A stretch of DNA of 64,000 nucleotides from CAIZGX01 sp046048875 (GCA_046048875.1 JBJOFG010000014.1:310001-374000); one strand, 5' to 3'. Positions 1-8,768 are shown, counted from the stretch's first letter. Program-made: numbers and translations. Notes: a model not told the origin generated them from the sequence alone.

Positions 1-466
1 GTGGTGCGCCCTTTTCTTGTTTTGAGAGGAAGTCGCGCGCTGCCTCGAAAAGATTCAGGGTAGGAAGGGTGAACAGCTCACCGTCGCCGTTGATGTATTC
101 GAATACAATTTCTTCATTGAAAACAATAGTGAAATGCGAGAGCTCTCCTTCGCCTTTCTTTTTTGACGGCTTAAATTCATAGGTTTGGGTAAAGACGCCA
201 ATTTCTGCTCGCACTTCAAAGGCAATCTTCAAGGGTTTGTTCTTGTCATGCAGGATATTCTCGAAGTTAGCGTGTGGACCGAACGACTGGAAGTGTTTCA
301 CTTCCTTCATTTCTTGATCGTTGCTTGGGAACAATTCGATGAGTTTAAATAGGCTACTTTTTCCTGTAGCTAAATCACCATAAAGGAAATTTAATCGTCC
401 AATTTCCCAGGTTTGTTTTTCTTGAAACACCGTGAAATTCTCGGCGTGAATGAAGATTTGATGCAT
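1..466 (-). CDS. P-loop ATPase, N-terminal part (runs off the left edge)
   Basis: The frame is open from an ATG at 466 (minus strand) to the window edge, giving 155 residues. Residues about 24-38 contain a Walker A-like loop, GDLATGKSS, after a short beta-strand (RLNFLYG). This is the layout of SMC/RecF/AAA_23-type ATPases, in which the P-loop lies near the N terminus. The rest of the visible part is charged and beta-rich, with no second motif. Walker B and the signature would lie outside the window. Such stand-alone ATPases occur in DNA-repair, defence and housekeeping contexts, so a precise role cannot be given. A TAnnTTCG-like box lies about 18 nt upstream of the start (minus strand, 484-491), consistent with this ATG. 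Confidence 0.7.
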   Translation of the reverse strand, partial: MHQIFIHAENFTVFQEKQTWEIGRLNFLYGDLATGKSSLFKLIELFPSNDQEMKEVKHFQSFGPHANFENILHDKNKPLKIAFEVRAEIGVFTQTYEFKPSKKKGEGELSHFTIVFNEEIVFEYINGDGELFTLPTLNLFEAARDFLSKQEKGAP

Positions 467-846
467 AGCTTGTTGTCTGTTGGCGAAAGTAGTTGTTAGG
501 TGTGCAGTGTTGCTGCATTAAAAAAAAGGCAAAACAATGGCTGTTCCTGTATACGCGGAAAGTGCCGTGAATAAAGGATTTTAGCTATTCAAAAAATAAA
601 AGGGGTGATTTTTGCAAATCGGGACATCAAAAGTAGAATGACATTTCGCGCGAAGGAGCAAATAGTTTTTAACTGTTGAAAAAATGAATCGCTTTGAACC
701 TTGTTAAAAAATATTTATTTTCAAGTTTGATAGGGCTTAGATAATTTTTTTAAATAAAATTTCACTCGGAAATAAATTTTTGGCACGGTCAAATAATTAT
801 TCACAATGGAAGCGAAGGTGAATTTTCGTCCTAATTTCACTTCCCT
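467..846. other. AT-rich divergent intergenic region
   Basis: These 380 bases lie between the leftward ATPase and rightward xseA. No open frame with coding character was seen. The minus strand has TACTTTCG (484-491), a plausible -7 box for the ATPase. A short inverted repeat (TGCAG / CTGCA, about 509-523) is present. Bases 600-790 are strongly AT-rich and presumably hold the xseAB promoter, but no convincing box could be assigned. Confidence 0.5.
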
Positions 847-2217
847 ATGTCAGTGTCTAAAAAAACATTCACCCTTCTTCAACTAACCCAAAGTATTCAA
901 AAGGCAATTGAGGTGTCTTTCGATGGTCGCTACTGGATTGTAGCCGAAATGAATAAGCTTAATCTGTATCCAAAGAGCGGACATGCTTATCCAGAATTGG
1001 TAGAAAAACTAGATGGTGCAATAGTGGCTGAAATGCGCGCCAATCTCTGGAAGAACGATTACGAGCGGATTAATCAGAATTTCCTTCACGTGCTTCAAGA
1101 GCCATTGAAAGATGGGATTAAGGTTTTAATGAACGTCTCGGTTGGATTCGACCCGAAGTATGGAATTTCGTTAACCATTCACGAAATTGATGCGAACTAC
1201 ACCTTAGGTGATTTAGAGCAAGAAAAGCAGAACAGTATTCAGGCTTTAAAGAAACAAGGTGTTTTCGATTTAAATCGAAAAAGGAATTTACCCCTTCTTC
1301 CGCAACGCATTGCCATTATTTCTGTGGCGAATAGTAAAGGATATCAAGACTTCACGCATGTATTGGAGCAAAACGCATGGAACTACAAGTTCTTTCACAT
1401 GCTTTTTCCTTCCTTGCTGCAAGGAGATAAAGCAGTGGCAGATCTTACCCTACAACTCAACCGCATTCGAAAGGTAGTTCAACATTTCGATGCTGTGGTT
1501 CTTGTACGCGGGGGAGGAGGAGATATTGGCTTGGCGTGCTACAACAATTTGAACTTATGTAAGGTCATTGCGGAATTTCCAATTCCTGTTTTAACCGGAA
1601 TTGGCCACCGCATTAACGAGTCGGTAGCCGATATGGTGGCCTTCAAAAACTTGATTACCCCTACAGATTTGGGTAACTTCTTCATTCAGCAATTTCATAA
1701 TTTCTCGTTGCCTGTTCAGCGTGCTGAAGAAGCCTTAGCTGACAAGTCGTTACGTCTTCTTTCAGAAACGAAATCGAAGTTACATGCCTTCGTGCTACTG
1801 TTTCGTTCTGTGGTAGAAACAACCTTGGTTAAGAATACTTCGAAAATTGAAACGCTTCGCGTTGGATTGCGCTCTAAAACAATTCAGTTGGTGGCTAACG
1901 AAAAGGGAAGCATTCAGAAACTTTCCAAGGCATTGGCCAATGATGCGCGAACACTCCTAACCGCGGAGCGTGTTTCTGTCTCTAAATTGCAGGAGGGAAT
2001 GAAAAACCGAATAAACGTTCGGTTGTCGAAGGAAGAGATGAAAGTAAACGGATTGGAGAACAGTGTTCGTTTGTTAGATCCACGCAATGTATTGAAGCGC
2101 GGTTTCAGTATAACATTAGTCAATGGAAAAGCTGTGACTGATGAGAGCGAAGTTCAGTCTGGCGAAGAGATAACAACACTACTTTATAACGGAACATTAA
2201 AATCTAGAAAAGAATAA
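847..2217 (+). CDS. xseA: Exodeoxyribonuclease VII large subunit (Bacteroidota variant)
   Basis: Catalytic subunit of ExoVII, a cytoplasmic metal-independent nuclease that degrades single-stranded DNA into oligonucleotides during repair. At 456 aa it is near the usual length. It has an N-terminal OB-fold region (about 10-115), a central catalytic region and a C-terminal coiled coil (about 280-420). The catalytic region keeps the glycine-rich VRGGGGDIG, the GIGH motif (about 250) and an ITPTDLG segment in place of the classic TPTAAAE. It departs from the E. coli-type pattern: the acidic residue after GIGH is replaced (GIGHRINES). The same departure is familiar in flavobacterial XseA. The gene is followed 5 nt later by xseB, so the two subunits are co-transcribed. 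Confidence 0.93.
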   Translation: MSVSKKTFTLLQLTQSIQKAIEVSFDGRYWIVAEMNKLNLYPKSGHAYPELVEKLDGAIVAEMRANLWKNDYERINQNFLHVLQEPLKDGIKVLMNVSVGFDPKYGISLTIHEIDANYTLGDLEQEKQNSIQALKKQGVFDLNRKRNLPLLPQRIAIISVANSKGYQDFTHVLEQNAWNYKFFHMLFPSLLQGDKAVADLTLQLNRIRKVVQHFDAVVLVRGGGGDIGLACYNNLNLCKVIAEFPIPVLTGIGHRINESVADMVAFKNLITPTDLGNFFIQQFHNFSLPVQRAEEALADKSLRLLSETKSKLHAFVLLFRSVVETTLVKNTSKIETLRVGLRSKTIQLVANEKGSIQKLSKALANDARTLLTAERVSVSKLQEGMKNRINVRLSKEEMKVNGLENSVRLLDPRNVLKRGFSITLVNGKAVTDESEVQSGEEITTLLYNGTLKSRKE

Positions 2218-2222
2218 ATCAA

Positions 2223-2423
2223 ATGAGCGAAACAACAATAAATTATGCGCGTGCCTTCGAAGAGTTGCAGGCCATTGTAACAGAAATTGAATTAGGACAA
2301 ATTACAGTAGACATTTTATCTGAAAAGGTGAAACGCGCTTCCGAGTTAATTGCAATCTGTAAAACGAAGTTGTCTTCGACAGAGGAAGATGTGAATCAGA
2401 TTTTGAAAGAGCTTGAACAATAG
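2223..2423 (+). CDS. xseB: Exodeoxyribonuclease VII small subunit
   Basis: A 66-aa, all-helical, acidic protein with the XseB pattern: FEELQAIVTEIE, then a G (LGQITVD) and a second helix with ICKTKL and a terminal VNQILKELE. Several copies wrap the coiled coil of XseA. The start lies 5 nt after the xseA stop, so the genes form a two-gene unit. Its TAG stop (2421-2423) is also the first bases of a micro-hairpin array: the AG of the stop is the AG of the first AGA spacer. Confidence 0.92.
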   Translation: MSETTINYARAFEELQAIVTEIELGQITVDILSEKVKRASELIAICKTKLSSTEEDVNQILKELEQ

Positions 2424-2506
2424 ATGCTTCGCAAGATGCAAGCAAGATTCTTCGAAAGATGTTGCACAAGATTCTTCGAAAGATGTTTTACAAGATTGCT
2501 TCGCAA
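2422..2506 (+). repeat. Family-B micro-hairpin array, copy B1 (seven units)
   Basis: Seven consecutive units read AGA spacer plus hairpin. The hairpins are TGC-TTC-GCA (2425-2433), TGC-AA-GCA (2437-2444), TTC-TTC-GAA (2448-2456), TGT-TGC-ACA (2460-2468), TTC-TTC-GAA (2472-2480), TGT-TTT-ACA (2484-2492) and TTGC-TTC-GCAA (2496-2506). Every unit pairs, though stems and loops differ. The array starts in the xseB stop codon and ends 20 nt before the next gene. A reading frame through it is open but has no coding support. Confidence 0.85.
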
Positions 2507-2526
2507 AGTTGGATTAATTTTATCAC

Positions 2527-3150
2527 ATGAAAATAGAAATTTGGTCCGACATCGTTTGTCCGTTTTGTTACATCGGGAAACGTCATTTAGAGCAAGCTTT
2601 GAAGAACACCGGTAATCAGGTGGAAATAGAGTGGAAGAGTTTTCAGTTAGATCCTACCGTAACTCTGGAAGATGCTGGTGCTTCTGTAGTTGAGCATCTC
2701 GCGGCTAAAAAGGGAATGTCAGTTGAACAGGTGAACGGTATGATGAATCATGTTGAAACAATGGCAACGAACGCGGGATTGGATATGAAGCTTCGAAGTT
2801 CATTTGTGATGAATACCTTTCATGCACATCGTGTGTTGCATTTCGCGAAGTCGTTAGGAAAAGGATCAGAATTGAAAGAAGCATTTTTAAAGGCACACTT
2901 CACCGACAATTTGAATTTGAATAAAGATGAAAATCTAATTCAAGTTGCTGTATCTGTTGGATTGAATGAAGAAGATGTTCTTCGAGTACTTCATTCCAAT
3001 GAATTCGAAGAGGCTGTGAATGAAGACGCATACACTGCGCAACAGTTCGGAGCTCGCGGAGTTCCATTCTTTGTGTTCAACAGAGAATCTGCAGTTTCCG
3101 GAGCGCAGCCCGTTGAAGTGTTTGAACAAATCTTAAACGAGTCGAAATAA
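2527..3150 (+). CDS. DsbA-family thiol oxidoreductase, FrnE-like
   Basis: The 207-aa protein begins MKIEIWSDIVCPFCYIG, placing the CPFC active-site pair at residues 11-14 of a thioredoxin fold. A helical insertion follows (about 50-150), and the cis-Pro strand is RGVPFFVFN (about 178-186). This is the layout of FrnE / 2-hydroxychromene-2-carboxylate isomerase-like proteins. It has no signal peptide, so a cytoplasmic disulfide or thiol-transfer role is more likely than periplasmic folding. The substrate is unknown. The start immediately follows the family-B array behind xseB. The GH3 gene begins 11 nt after its stop. Confidence 0.88.
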   Translation: MKIEIWSDIVCPFCYIGKRHLEQALKNTGNQVEIEWKSFQLDPTVTLEDAGASVVEHLAAKKGMSVEQVNGMMNHVETMATNAGLDMKLRSSFVMNTFHAHRVLHFAKSLGKGSELKEAFLKAHFTDNLNLNKDENLIQVAVSVGLNEEDVLRVLHSNEFEEAVNEDAYTAQQFGARGVPFFVFNRESAVSGAQPVEVFEQILNESK

Positions 3151-3161
3151 TTCTATTCATT

Positions 3162-5801
3162 TTGAAATCTCTTTCCTTCAATTTTCGAATTCTATTTCTT
3201 CTAATTGGAATATTTACGAGTGTTCAATCAAAAGCGCAAGTGCTTCCATACAAAGACGATCGCTTGTCGGTTGATGCACGTGTGAAGGATTTGCTTTCAC
3301 GCATGACGCAAGAAGAAAAATTCTATCAGGTGTTCATGATTGCGCACGATGGTGTTTTCAAAGAAGAGGATTACACGCATGGGATTTTCGGGATTGAAAT
3401 GAACACCTCTGGATTGAACGAGGCCGCAGGACAGCAGATGCTCGATTATTCAAATGGAAATTCAGTAGAAGCGGAATTGGCTGAGATGCTTCGTATTCAG
3501 AAATATTTGGTTACGAAAACGAGATTAGGAATTCCAGCGATATTCTTTGGAGAGTCGTTGCACGGTGTGGTTGCAAAGGGGGGAGTTTCTTTTCCGCAAT
3601 CAATAGCTCTGGCAGCGAGTTTTAATACCGCTTTAATGGAAGAAGTTTCCGACGCCATTGCAACGGCTTCGTTCCAACGCGGTTGGCGCATGGTGCTTTC
3701 TCCGGTTGTGAATGTTGCAATCGATGTACGTTGGGGGAGAACGGAAGAGACCTACGGAGAAGATCCGTATTTGTGCAGTGTCTTCGGTGCCGCATTTGTT
3801 CGCGCTTTCGAATCGAAGAATATTGTAACCACTCCGAAGCACTTCGTGGCAAATGTTGGCGATGGTGGAAGAGACAGCTACCCCATTCATCTCGACGATA
3901 AAGCGCTGAATGAAATTCATTATCCACCTTTCCGTGCGTGTTTCGATGCGGGAGCTCGCGGTGTAATGGCGAGTTACAATTCGCTCAACGGAATTCCTTG
4001 CAGCATGAATGCGAATCTCCTTCAACATACATTAAAAGAAAATTGGAAGTTCACAGGCGTTGTCATTTCAGACGCCGGTGCTGTGGGCGGAGCGAATGTC
4101 TTGCACAACACTTCGCCCGATTATCCAACCAGCGGAAAGCAAGCCATAGAGAATGGAATGGATGTCATTTTTCAAACGTCTATTCATCACGATAAATTAT
4201 TTTCTTCTCCTTTTTTGAAAAATGAAGTGCGTCAATTTGCCTTGGATTCTGCCGTTGCGCGAGTGTTGCAATTGAAGTTTGAATTGGGATTGTTCGACAA
4301 TCCGTATGCGGAATTTCATGAAATAGATTTAAAACTCCAGGAAGCGCTTGCCTTGAAAGCAGCGGAGGAATCGATTGTATTGTTGAAGAACGAGAACAAT
4401 GTTTTGCCCCTTTCTTCGAACTATAAAAATATTTTGGTTGTTGGTGAAGACGCAACTGAATGTCGATTGGGCGGATACAGCGGAAGCGGTTATTCGCTGG
4501 TGAGTGTATTAGATGGAATGAAAGAACAGTACGAAGGCGATGCAGGTATTGAATATGCACGCGGGTGCAGTCGTAAAATCGAGAAAGACGCAATTCTTTC
4601 GGAAGGAGATCTATCGGAAATTGAAGCGCATTATTTTTCTGAATTGAATTTTCAAGGTGTTGAAGTGGTGAAGAAATGGAAGGGTTTCTTGGATTTTTAT
4701 TACACGTTTTATTCTCCGGATGAGAACATTCAGAAGGAAAGATTCAGTGCGAAATTTGAAACGACATTCACGCCACACGATAACAATTGGGAGGCAATTG
4801 GGCTGAAGGGGAACGATGGTTTTCGGATGTATGTGAACAACGAATTGGTTATTGATCAGTGGGAAAAAGTTTCGTTTCATTCGGTGCTTCATTCCATGAA
4901 ATTGGAAAAAGGAAAGTCATACAATCTTCGCGTGGAATTTCGAGAGACCTTTGGAAACGCTCAATTGGCGTTGGTTGGCAGAAGAAAGAATACAGACACG
5001 GTAGAGATTCAGCAAGCTGTAGCCATGTCGAAAAAAGCAGATGCAATTGTTGTGGTTGCCGGAATTGAGGAAGGAGAATTCCAAGATAGAAGTAAGTTAA
5101 CTCTTCCGGGAAATCAAGAGAAGTTGATTTTGGAATTGGCGAAAACGGGCAAGCCGATTGTTGTTGTTTTAGTTGGAGGAAGCGCCATAATTATGGAGCG
5201 TTGGTTGAATGAAGTAGATGGTGTGGTGTTGATGTGGTATGCTGGCGAAGAACAAGGAACTGCTCTTGCGAACGTATTGTCAGGAGAAGTTAATCCAAGT
5301 GGGAAGTTGCCGATCACATTTCCGATGAATGAAGGGCAATTGCCGTTGAGTTATTGGCACGAACCAACGGGTCGTGGCGATGATTACATAGACGGAACGG
5401 GTCGTCCACGTTTTCCATTTGGATACGGAAAGAGTTACACTACTTTTTCATTGAATGGTTTAGATGCGGAAGAGAGTGGAGAAGGACGAACCAGATCTGT
5501 AACAGTTTCAATGAAGTTAAAGAATACGGGTAAAGTAGCAGGAAGTGAAGTGGTGCAGATGTATGTGCAACGTCCGAATTCTCAGCGTGTAGAGGCCGTT
5601 CAGAAATTGAAAGGATTTCAAAAAGTATTTCTTCAACCCAACGAAGAAAAGGAAATCATTTTCCACGTGGGTCAGCAAGAGCTTCAAGAATACGTGAGCA
5701 ACGGTGAATGGAAATTCAATCCGGGTAAATACCGCATTATGTTTGGAAGTTCCAGTCTAGAAATTCAGCAGGAAGTTATCTGGGAGTATTCAGGTAATTG
5801 A
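3162..5801 (+). CDS. Glycoside hydrolase family 3 with PA14 insert (secreted beta-glycosidase)
   Basis: The 879-aa protein has a signal peptide (about 1-26, ending QSKAQ), a GH3 TIM-barrel domain, a GH3 C-terminal alpha/beta domain, an inserted PA14 domain (about 470-600) and a fibronectin III-like end. TPKHFVAN is the conserved KH segment, and the nucleophile is probably D304 in VISDAGAVG. Family members hydrolyse beta-glucosides or beta-xylosides in the periplasm. No T9SS tail is visible. The start is a TTG: the next in-frame ATG would delete the whole signal peptide, so TTG is preferred. Sugar specificity cannot be read from the sequence. Confidence 0.88.
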   Translation: MKSLSFNFRILFLLIGIFTSVQSKAQVLPYKDDRLSVDARVKDLLSRMTQEEKFYQVFMIAHDGVFKEEDYTHGIFGIEMNTSGLNEAAGQQMLDYSNGNSVEAELAEMLRIQKYLVTKTRLGIPAIFFGESLHGVVAKGGVSFPQSIALAASFNTALMEEVSDAIATASFQRGWRMVLSPVVNVAIDVRWGRTEETYGEDPYLCSVFGAAFVRAFESKNIVTTPKHFVANVGDGGRDSYPIHLDDKALNEIHYPPFRACFDAGARGVMASYNSLNGIPCSMNANLLQHTLKENWKFTGVVISDAGAVGGANVLHNTSPDYPTSGKQAIENGMDVIFQTSIHHDKLFSSPFLKNEVRQFALDSAVARVLQLKFELGLFDNPYAEFHEIDLKLQEALALKAAEESIVLLKNENNVLPLSSNYKNILVVGEDATECRLGGYSGSGYSLVSVLDGMKEQYEGDAGIEYARGCSRKIEKDAILSEGDLSEIEAHYFSELNFQGVEVVKKWKGFLDFYYTFYSPDENIQKERFSAKFETTFTPHDNNWEAIGLKGNDGFRMYVNNELVIDQWEKVSFHSVLHSMKLEKGKSYNLRVEFRETFGNAQLALVGRRKNTDTVEIQQAVAMSKKADAIVVVAGIEEGEFQDRSKLTLPGNQEKLILELAKTGKPIVVVLVGGSAIIMERWLNEVDGVVLMWYAGEEQGTALANVLSGEVNPSGKLPITFPMNEGQLPLSYWHEPTGRGDDYIDGTGRPRFPFGYGKSYTTFSLNGLDAEESGEGRTRSVTVSMKLKNTGKVAGSEVVQMYVQRPNSQRVEAVQKLKGFQKVFLQPNEEKEIIFHVGQQELQEYVSNGEWKFNPGKYRIMFGSSSLEIQQEVIWEYSGN

Positions 5802-5806
5802 AGATG

Positions 5807-6586
5807 TTAAATGGTGATTGCCATTAAAACGATTAGTCCGATTGCTGCAAGAATCAATGCGAGTTTGAATCTTCCCCAAGGGTCAAAGAGGTTGCGAATG
5901 AACCACAGTCCAAATCTTCTGGCGTATTGATGTTCCGATTCTCTTATGGGTTGAGATTCTGCATTTTTGTTTATTTCTGTGTCATCTGATTTTCCAAGAG
6001 CTTTTAAAGCAGATAGTTTGAAAATGCGAATAATTGCTCTGATGAGATAAAAGAAAAAAGTGACAAAGCTAGCAACAAGCAACAGCGAAAAGAATACCGC
6101 ACCATCGCCGTTTGCGGAAGGTGATATCCAAGCGATTAAATAGAGAAATCCCAAAGAAACTCCGAAAGCGAGAATGGATATGAGTACCATCTTAAAATCT
6201 CTTCCGATGCTGATTTTTAAGTCATGAATAGTTTTGGGTCTGCGAATTGGAGGACTAAAAAAAGGAGTTTTTTCTTTTTGGTCAGACGAAGAGTCTTTCT
6301 GTCCGAAGTAATCTTCCTCCTTGTTTGTTGGTGTAATTGTATCGGAAAGAGTTTGAATTTCAAGATTGGATGAAAGATTGGATGAAAGATCCTTCGGAAG
6401 ATTCTGCGAAAGCTCTTGCGAAGCATCTTGTGCAACATCTTGCGAAGCATCTTGTAAAACACCTTTTCCAACGGTATGCAACCACGAAATATGATATCCG
6501 CTTGAATACACGCGTTTTTCCAAGGTGCACGAGGCTAGGGATAGAACTGTGAGTATTAGTAATAGTTGTGCAACGTGTTGTTTCAT
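5807..6586 (-). CDS. Lipoprotein with GYHxxW motif, low-complexity repeat and membrane segments
   Basis: A signal peptide ends in the lipobox LASC (Cys20). It is followed by TLEKRVYSSGYHISW, a motif shared with the 453-aa paralogue at 7324-8685. Residues about 42-75 are a 4-residue repeat (QDAS, QDVA, QDAS, QELS, QNLP, KDLS, SNLS, SNLE) encoded by a family-B micro-hairpin array. The C-terminal half has three hydrophobic segments (about 131-152, 163-188 and 236-258). I do not recognise a function. Two copies flanking a nitroreductase suggest duplication. Its stop is 5 nt from the convergent GH3 stop. Confidence 0.8.
   Translation of the reverse strand: MKQHVAQLLLILTVLSLASCTLEKRVYSSGYHISWLHTVGKGVLQDASQDVAQDASQELSQNLPKDLSSNLSSNLEIQTLSDTITPTNKEEDYFGQKDSSSDQKEKTPFFSPPIRRPKTIHDLKISIGRDFKMVLISILAFGVSLGFLYLIAWISPSANGDGAVFFSLLLVASFVTFFFYLIRAIIRIFKLSALKALGKSDDTEINKNAESQPIRESEHQYARRFGLWFIRNLFDPWGRFKLALILAAIGLIVLMAITI
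6400..6461 (-). repeat. Family-B micro-hairpin array, copy B2, inside a coding region
   Basis: Read on the minus strand, AGA spacers separate TGT-TTT-ACA (6453-6461), TGC-TTC-GCA, TGT-TGC-ACA, TGC-TTC-GCA and GC-TTTC-GC. A decayed tail with a duplicated 12-mer (ATCTTTCATCCA) runs to about 6363. Because the period is 12 nt, the array stays in frame and is translated as four-residue repeats within the lipoprotein. Confidence 0.8.
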
Positions 6587-6659
6587 TTTGGTTGGTGAAA
6601 GGGAAAGTGAAAATAATATTTTTTTTCAAATTAGGGGGAACAAGTCTTTCTGAATGTTG

Positions 6660-6689
6660 TTTGATAAGGGTCAAATGCAAATAACTTTA
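6660..6689 (+). promoter_or_regulatory. Candidate Bacteroidota-type promoter for the nitroreductase
   Basis: TTTG (6660-6663), an 18-nt spacer, then TAACTTTA (6682-6689), one base from TAnnTTTG. The ATG follows 17 nt later. Confidence 0.35.
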
Positions 6690-6706
6690 CAAAAAATAAT
6701 AGCGAT

Positions 6707-7336
6707 ATGAACGTAGTTGAAAGAATGCAGTGGAGATATGCGGTGAAGGCAATGAATGGAGAGAAGGTAAGTGACGATAAGATTGAACGAATATTGGAGG
6801 CCATTCGGTTGTCCCCGTCTTCAAGTGGATTGCAGCCTTATGAATTGTTTGTTATTACCAATCCGGAATTAAAATCACAGTTAAGAGCAGCCGCTCACAA
6901 TCAGAGTCAGGTTGAAGATTGTTCTCATTTGTTGGTGTTTGCTGCTTGGGACACGTATACGGAAGATCGCATTAACAAGTGGTTCGATTTAGTGAATGAA
7001 GAGCGTAACATGAAGAGTGAAGGTTGGGAGAACTATCGCAACAGTATTTTGAAGTCTTATCCTCCACGTCCTACTGAAGTGAATTTCGATCATGCGTCGA
7101 AGCAAGCTTATATAGCACTTGGCATAGCTATGTTGGCAGCGGCAATGGAAGAAGTAGACTGTACGCCTATGGAAGGATTTATTCCGGCTGAAGTCGATCG
7201 CATTTTGGGACTTGAAGCCAAGGGCTTAAAGTCAGTTCTCTTACTTCCCCTCGGCTATCGTAATCCAGAGAAGGATTATTTAGTTAACGCGAAGAAGGTT
7301 CGTAAGTCGATGAGTGATTTTGTTCATCGCTTGTAA
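6707..7336 (+). CDS. Nitroreductase-family NAD(P)H-dependent flavin oxidoreductase
   Basis: The 209-aa protein has the nitroreductase fold: an N-terminal RMQWRYAVKAMNGEKVSDD, then IRLSPSSSGLQPYELFV with FMN-contacting Ser/Gln residues, and a C-terminal LLLPLGYRN. Members are FMN dimers that use NAD(P)H to reduce nitro compounds, quinones or flavins. This one resembles the NfsB/YdjA branch. The physiological substrate is unknown. It lies between two paralogous lipoproteins on the other strand and overlaps the second by 13 nt at the 3' end. Confidence 0.9.
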   Translation: MNVVERMQWRYAVKAMNGEKVSDDKIERILEAIRLSPSSSGLQPYELFVITNPELKSQLRAAAHNQSQVEDCSHLLVFAAWDTYTEDRINKWFDLVNEERNMKSEGWENYRNSILKSYPPRPTEVNFDHASKQAYIALGIAMLAAAMEEVDCTPMEGFIPAEVDRILGLEAKGLKSVLLLPLGYRNPEKDYLVNAKKVRKSMSDFVHRL

Positions 7337-8685
7337 GGTAGCATATTCAGGCGGTCGCTTATGTTGGCTTTTTTAAGCATGAGAACAACCTGTATAGTTA
7401 TAAAACTAAATAGAACAGCGCCAAAAATTCCAATTGCTCCCATAATAGCTAAAGGAAAACCTGAAGCCACAGCGAATAATGTGAGCATGAGCACAACGAT
7501 TGCGCTGGTGGCAATTAATATTTTGTTAATTCGAATTTTCCGCATAATGTTGTTGAAACGCCTCTGCAGCATATTTTTCTCCTCCTCAGAGACAGAGGGT
7601 TGATTGGGTGTTTTGCTCTTTTGATAATTAAGGAGATATCGCTCTTCGAGAAGTCTTTTACTCTTTCCAGTTTTAACAAGATAAATGACAAAGGTTGCAA
7701 TCGCAATGGGAAATAAGAGTATGGTCAGTATTGTAATTAGCCCGAAGATTAAACGAGCAGTCTTAAGTTTTTTGAGCTTTTGATCAATCTCAATCAGCCT
7801 AGCGTCAATATCCTCTTTTTTGGTGGGAAAGGCAGCTTTACTCTCGTCATAAGTTAAAATGTTCCGCTCCTCTTTAAGGTTTTTTCTTTTTCCTGACTTA
7901 ATTATGAAAAGGATGAAACTCGCGATTCCAACTAGAAATAATGGGGAAAAAGTAAGGATGGAAACTAGTCCAAAAACTAAACGCGCTGTTTTTAGTTTTT
8001 TTAGTTTTTGATCAATTTCAGTGACCCTTGCATAAATCTCTTCCTTGCTCTTGGAAGTTTCAGAACTAAAGGCCATTTTTTGTAATTTGTGATACCATAA
8101 GATTTGTTCATGGTGTTTTTTTCTTGCAATGGAGAAGGCAATGATTAAGGTTAGCGATATACCTAGTCCAATTAAGCCAAAAAATAGTAAGGCAAATCCT
8201 ACAATTGATTCTACATTCCATAAAATCGCAGCTCCTGCAATGAATCCGGCGAGGCTTGAAAAAAAGCCAAGCCATGAACGACGAACACGCATTTCATCTT
8301 TGAAAGTTTGATTGTAAGGTTCGAACTCATTTTGCTCTACGTCTTTCTTCTTCTTAACCTCAGGCACAGTATCAGAAACGATAGGAGCAAGGCGTTGATT
8401 TTTCTTTTTAGTAGTAACACTTAAAACTGTTTGATTCTCGCTTTTTTGATTTTTAGTCGAGTCAGAAAAAATAGGGAAAAGTGCGTACTCGCTATTTGAA
8501 TGAAGCTTTGACGAAAAGGAAAGTTTGCTTTCTTCCCGCTGAGATTGATTCGCACTATTTCCCTTCGGCAATAGATGTTGAACGTTCCAAGTGGTGTGAT
8601 AGCCGCTTGAGTATTTTCTTTTTTCAATGGTGCAGCCGTGGAGTATAAGGATACAAATTATTAAACACGCGGACAGTTTAGTCAT
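7324..8685 (-). CDS. Lipoprotein with GYHxxW motif and duplicated membrane module
   Basis: The 453-aa protein starts with a lipoprotein signal ending LHGC (Cys18), then TIEKRKYSSGYHTTW, matching the 259-aa paralogue at 5807-6586. It has about six to eight hydrophobic segments. Two tandem modules of about 75 residues (near 220-295 and 296-375) share the phrase IDQKLKKLKTARL, a hydrophobic pair and a basic KSGK/KTGKSK end. This indicates internal duplication. A lipid anchor together with several membrane spans is unusual, so the N-terminal and C-terminal parts may be processed separately. No function is recognised. Its 3' end overlaps the nitroreductase. Confidence 0.8.
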   Translation of the reverse strand: MTKLSACLIICILILHGCTIEKRKYSSGYHTTWNVQHLLPKGNSANQSQREESKLSFSSKLHSNSEYALFPIFSDSTKNQKSENQTVLSVTTKKKNQRLAPIVSDTVPEVKKKKDVEQNEFEPYNQTFKDEMRVRRSWLGFFSSLAGFIAGAAILWNVESIVGFALLFFGLIGLGISLTLIIAFSIARKKHHEQILWYHKLQKMAFSSETSKSKEEIYARVTEIDQKLKKLKTARLVFGLVSILTFSPLFLVGIASFILFIIKSGKRKNLKEERNILTYDESKAAFPTKKEDIDARLIEIDQKLKKLKTARLIFGLITILTILLFPIAIATFVIYLVKTGKSKRLLEERYLLNYQKSKTPNQPSVSEEEKNMLQRRFNNIMRKIRINKILIATSAIVVLMLTLFAVASGFPLAIMGAIGIFGAVLFSFITIQVVLMLKKANISDRLNMLPYKR

Positions 8686-8740
8686 TGTGAAATAAAGTTA
8701 AGGTGAACAAATGTATGAGAATTCCAACCAATAAATAAAA

Positions 8741-8768
8741 AGTCCCCAACTGCGTTGAGGACTTTTTT
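8741..8768. terminator. Bidirectional intrinsic terminator
   Basis: A stem AGTCC/GGACT continues through a mismatch into CAAC/GTTG, with loop TGC. It is flanked by A-rich sequence on the left and six Ts on the right. It sits upstream of the leftward lipoprotein and beyond the tRNA block, and can work in both directions. Confidence 0.7.

Noticed and set aside
2424..2615. Arg/Phe-rich open frame of 63 codons after xseB
   Set aside because: It is the translation of the 12-nt hairpin array and then overlaps the DsbA-like gene in another frame.
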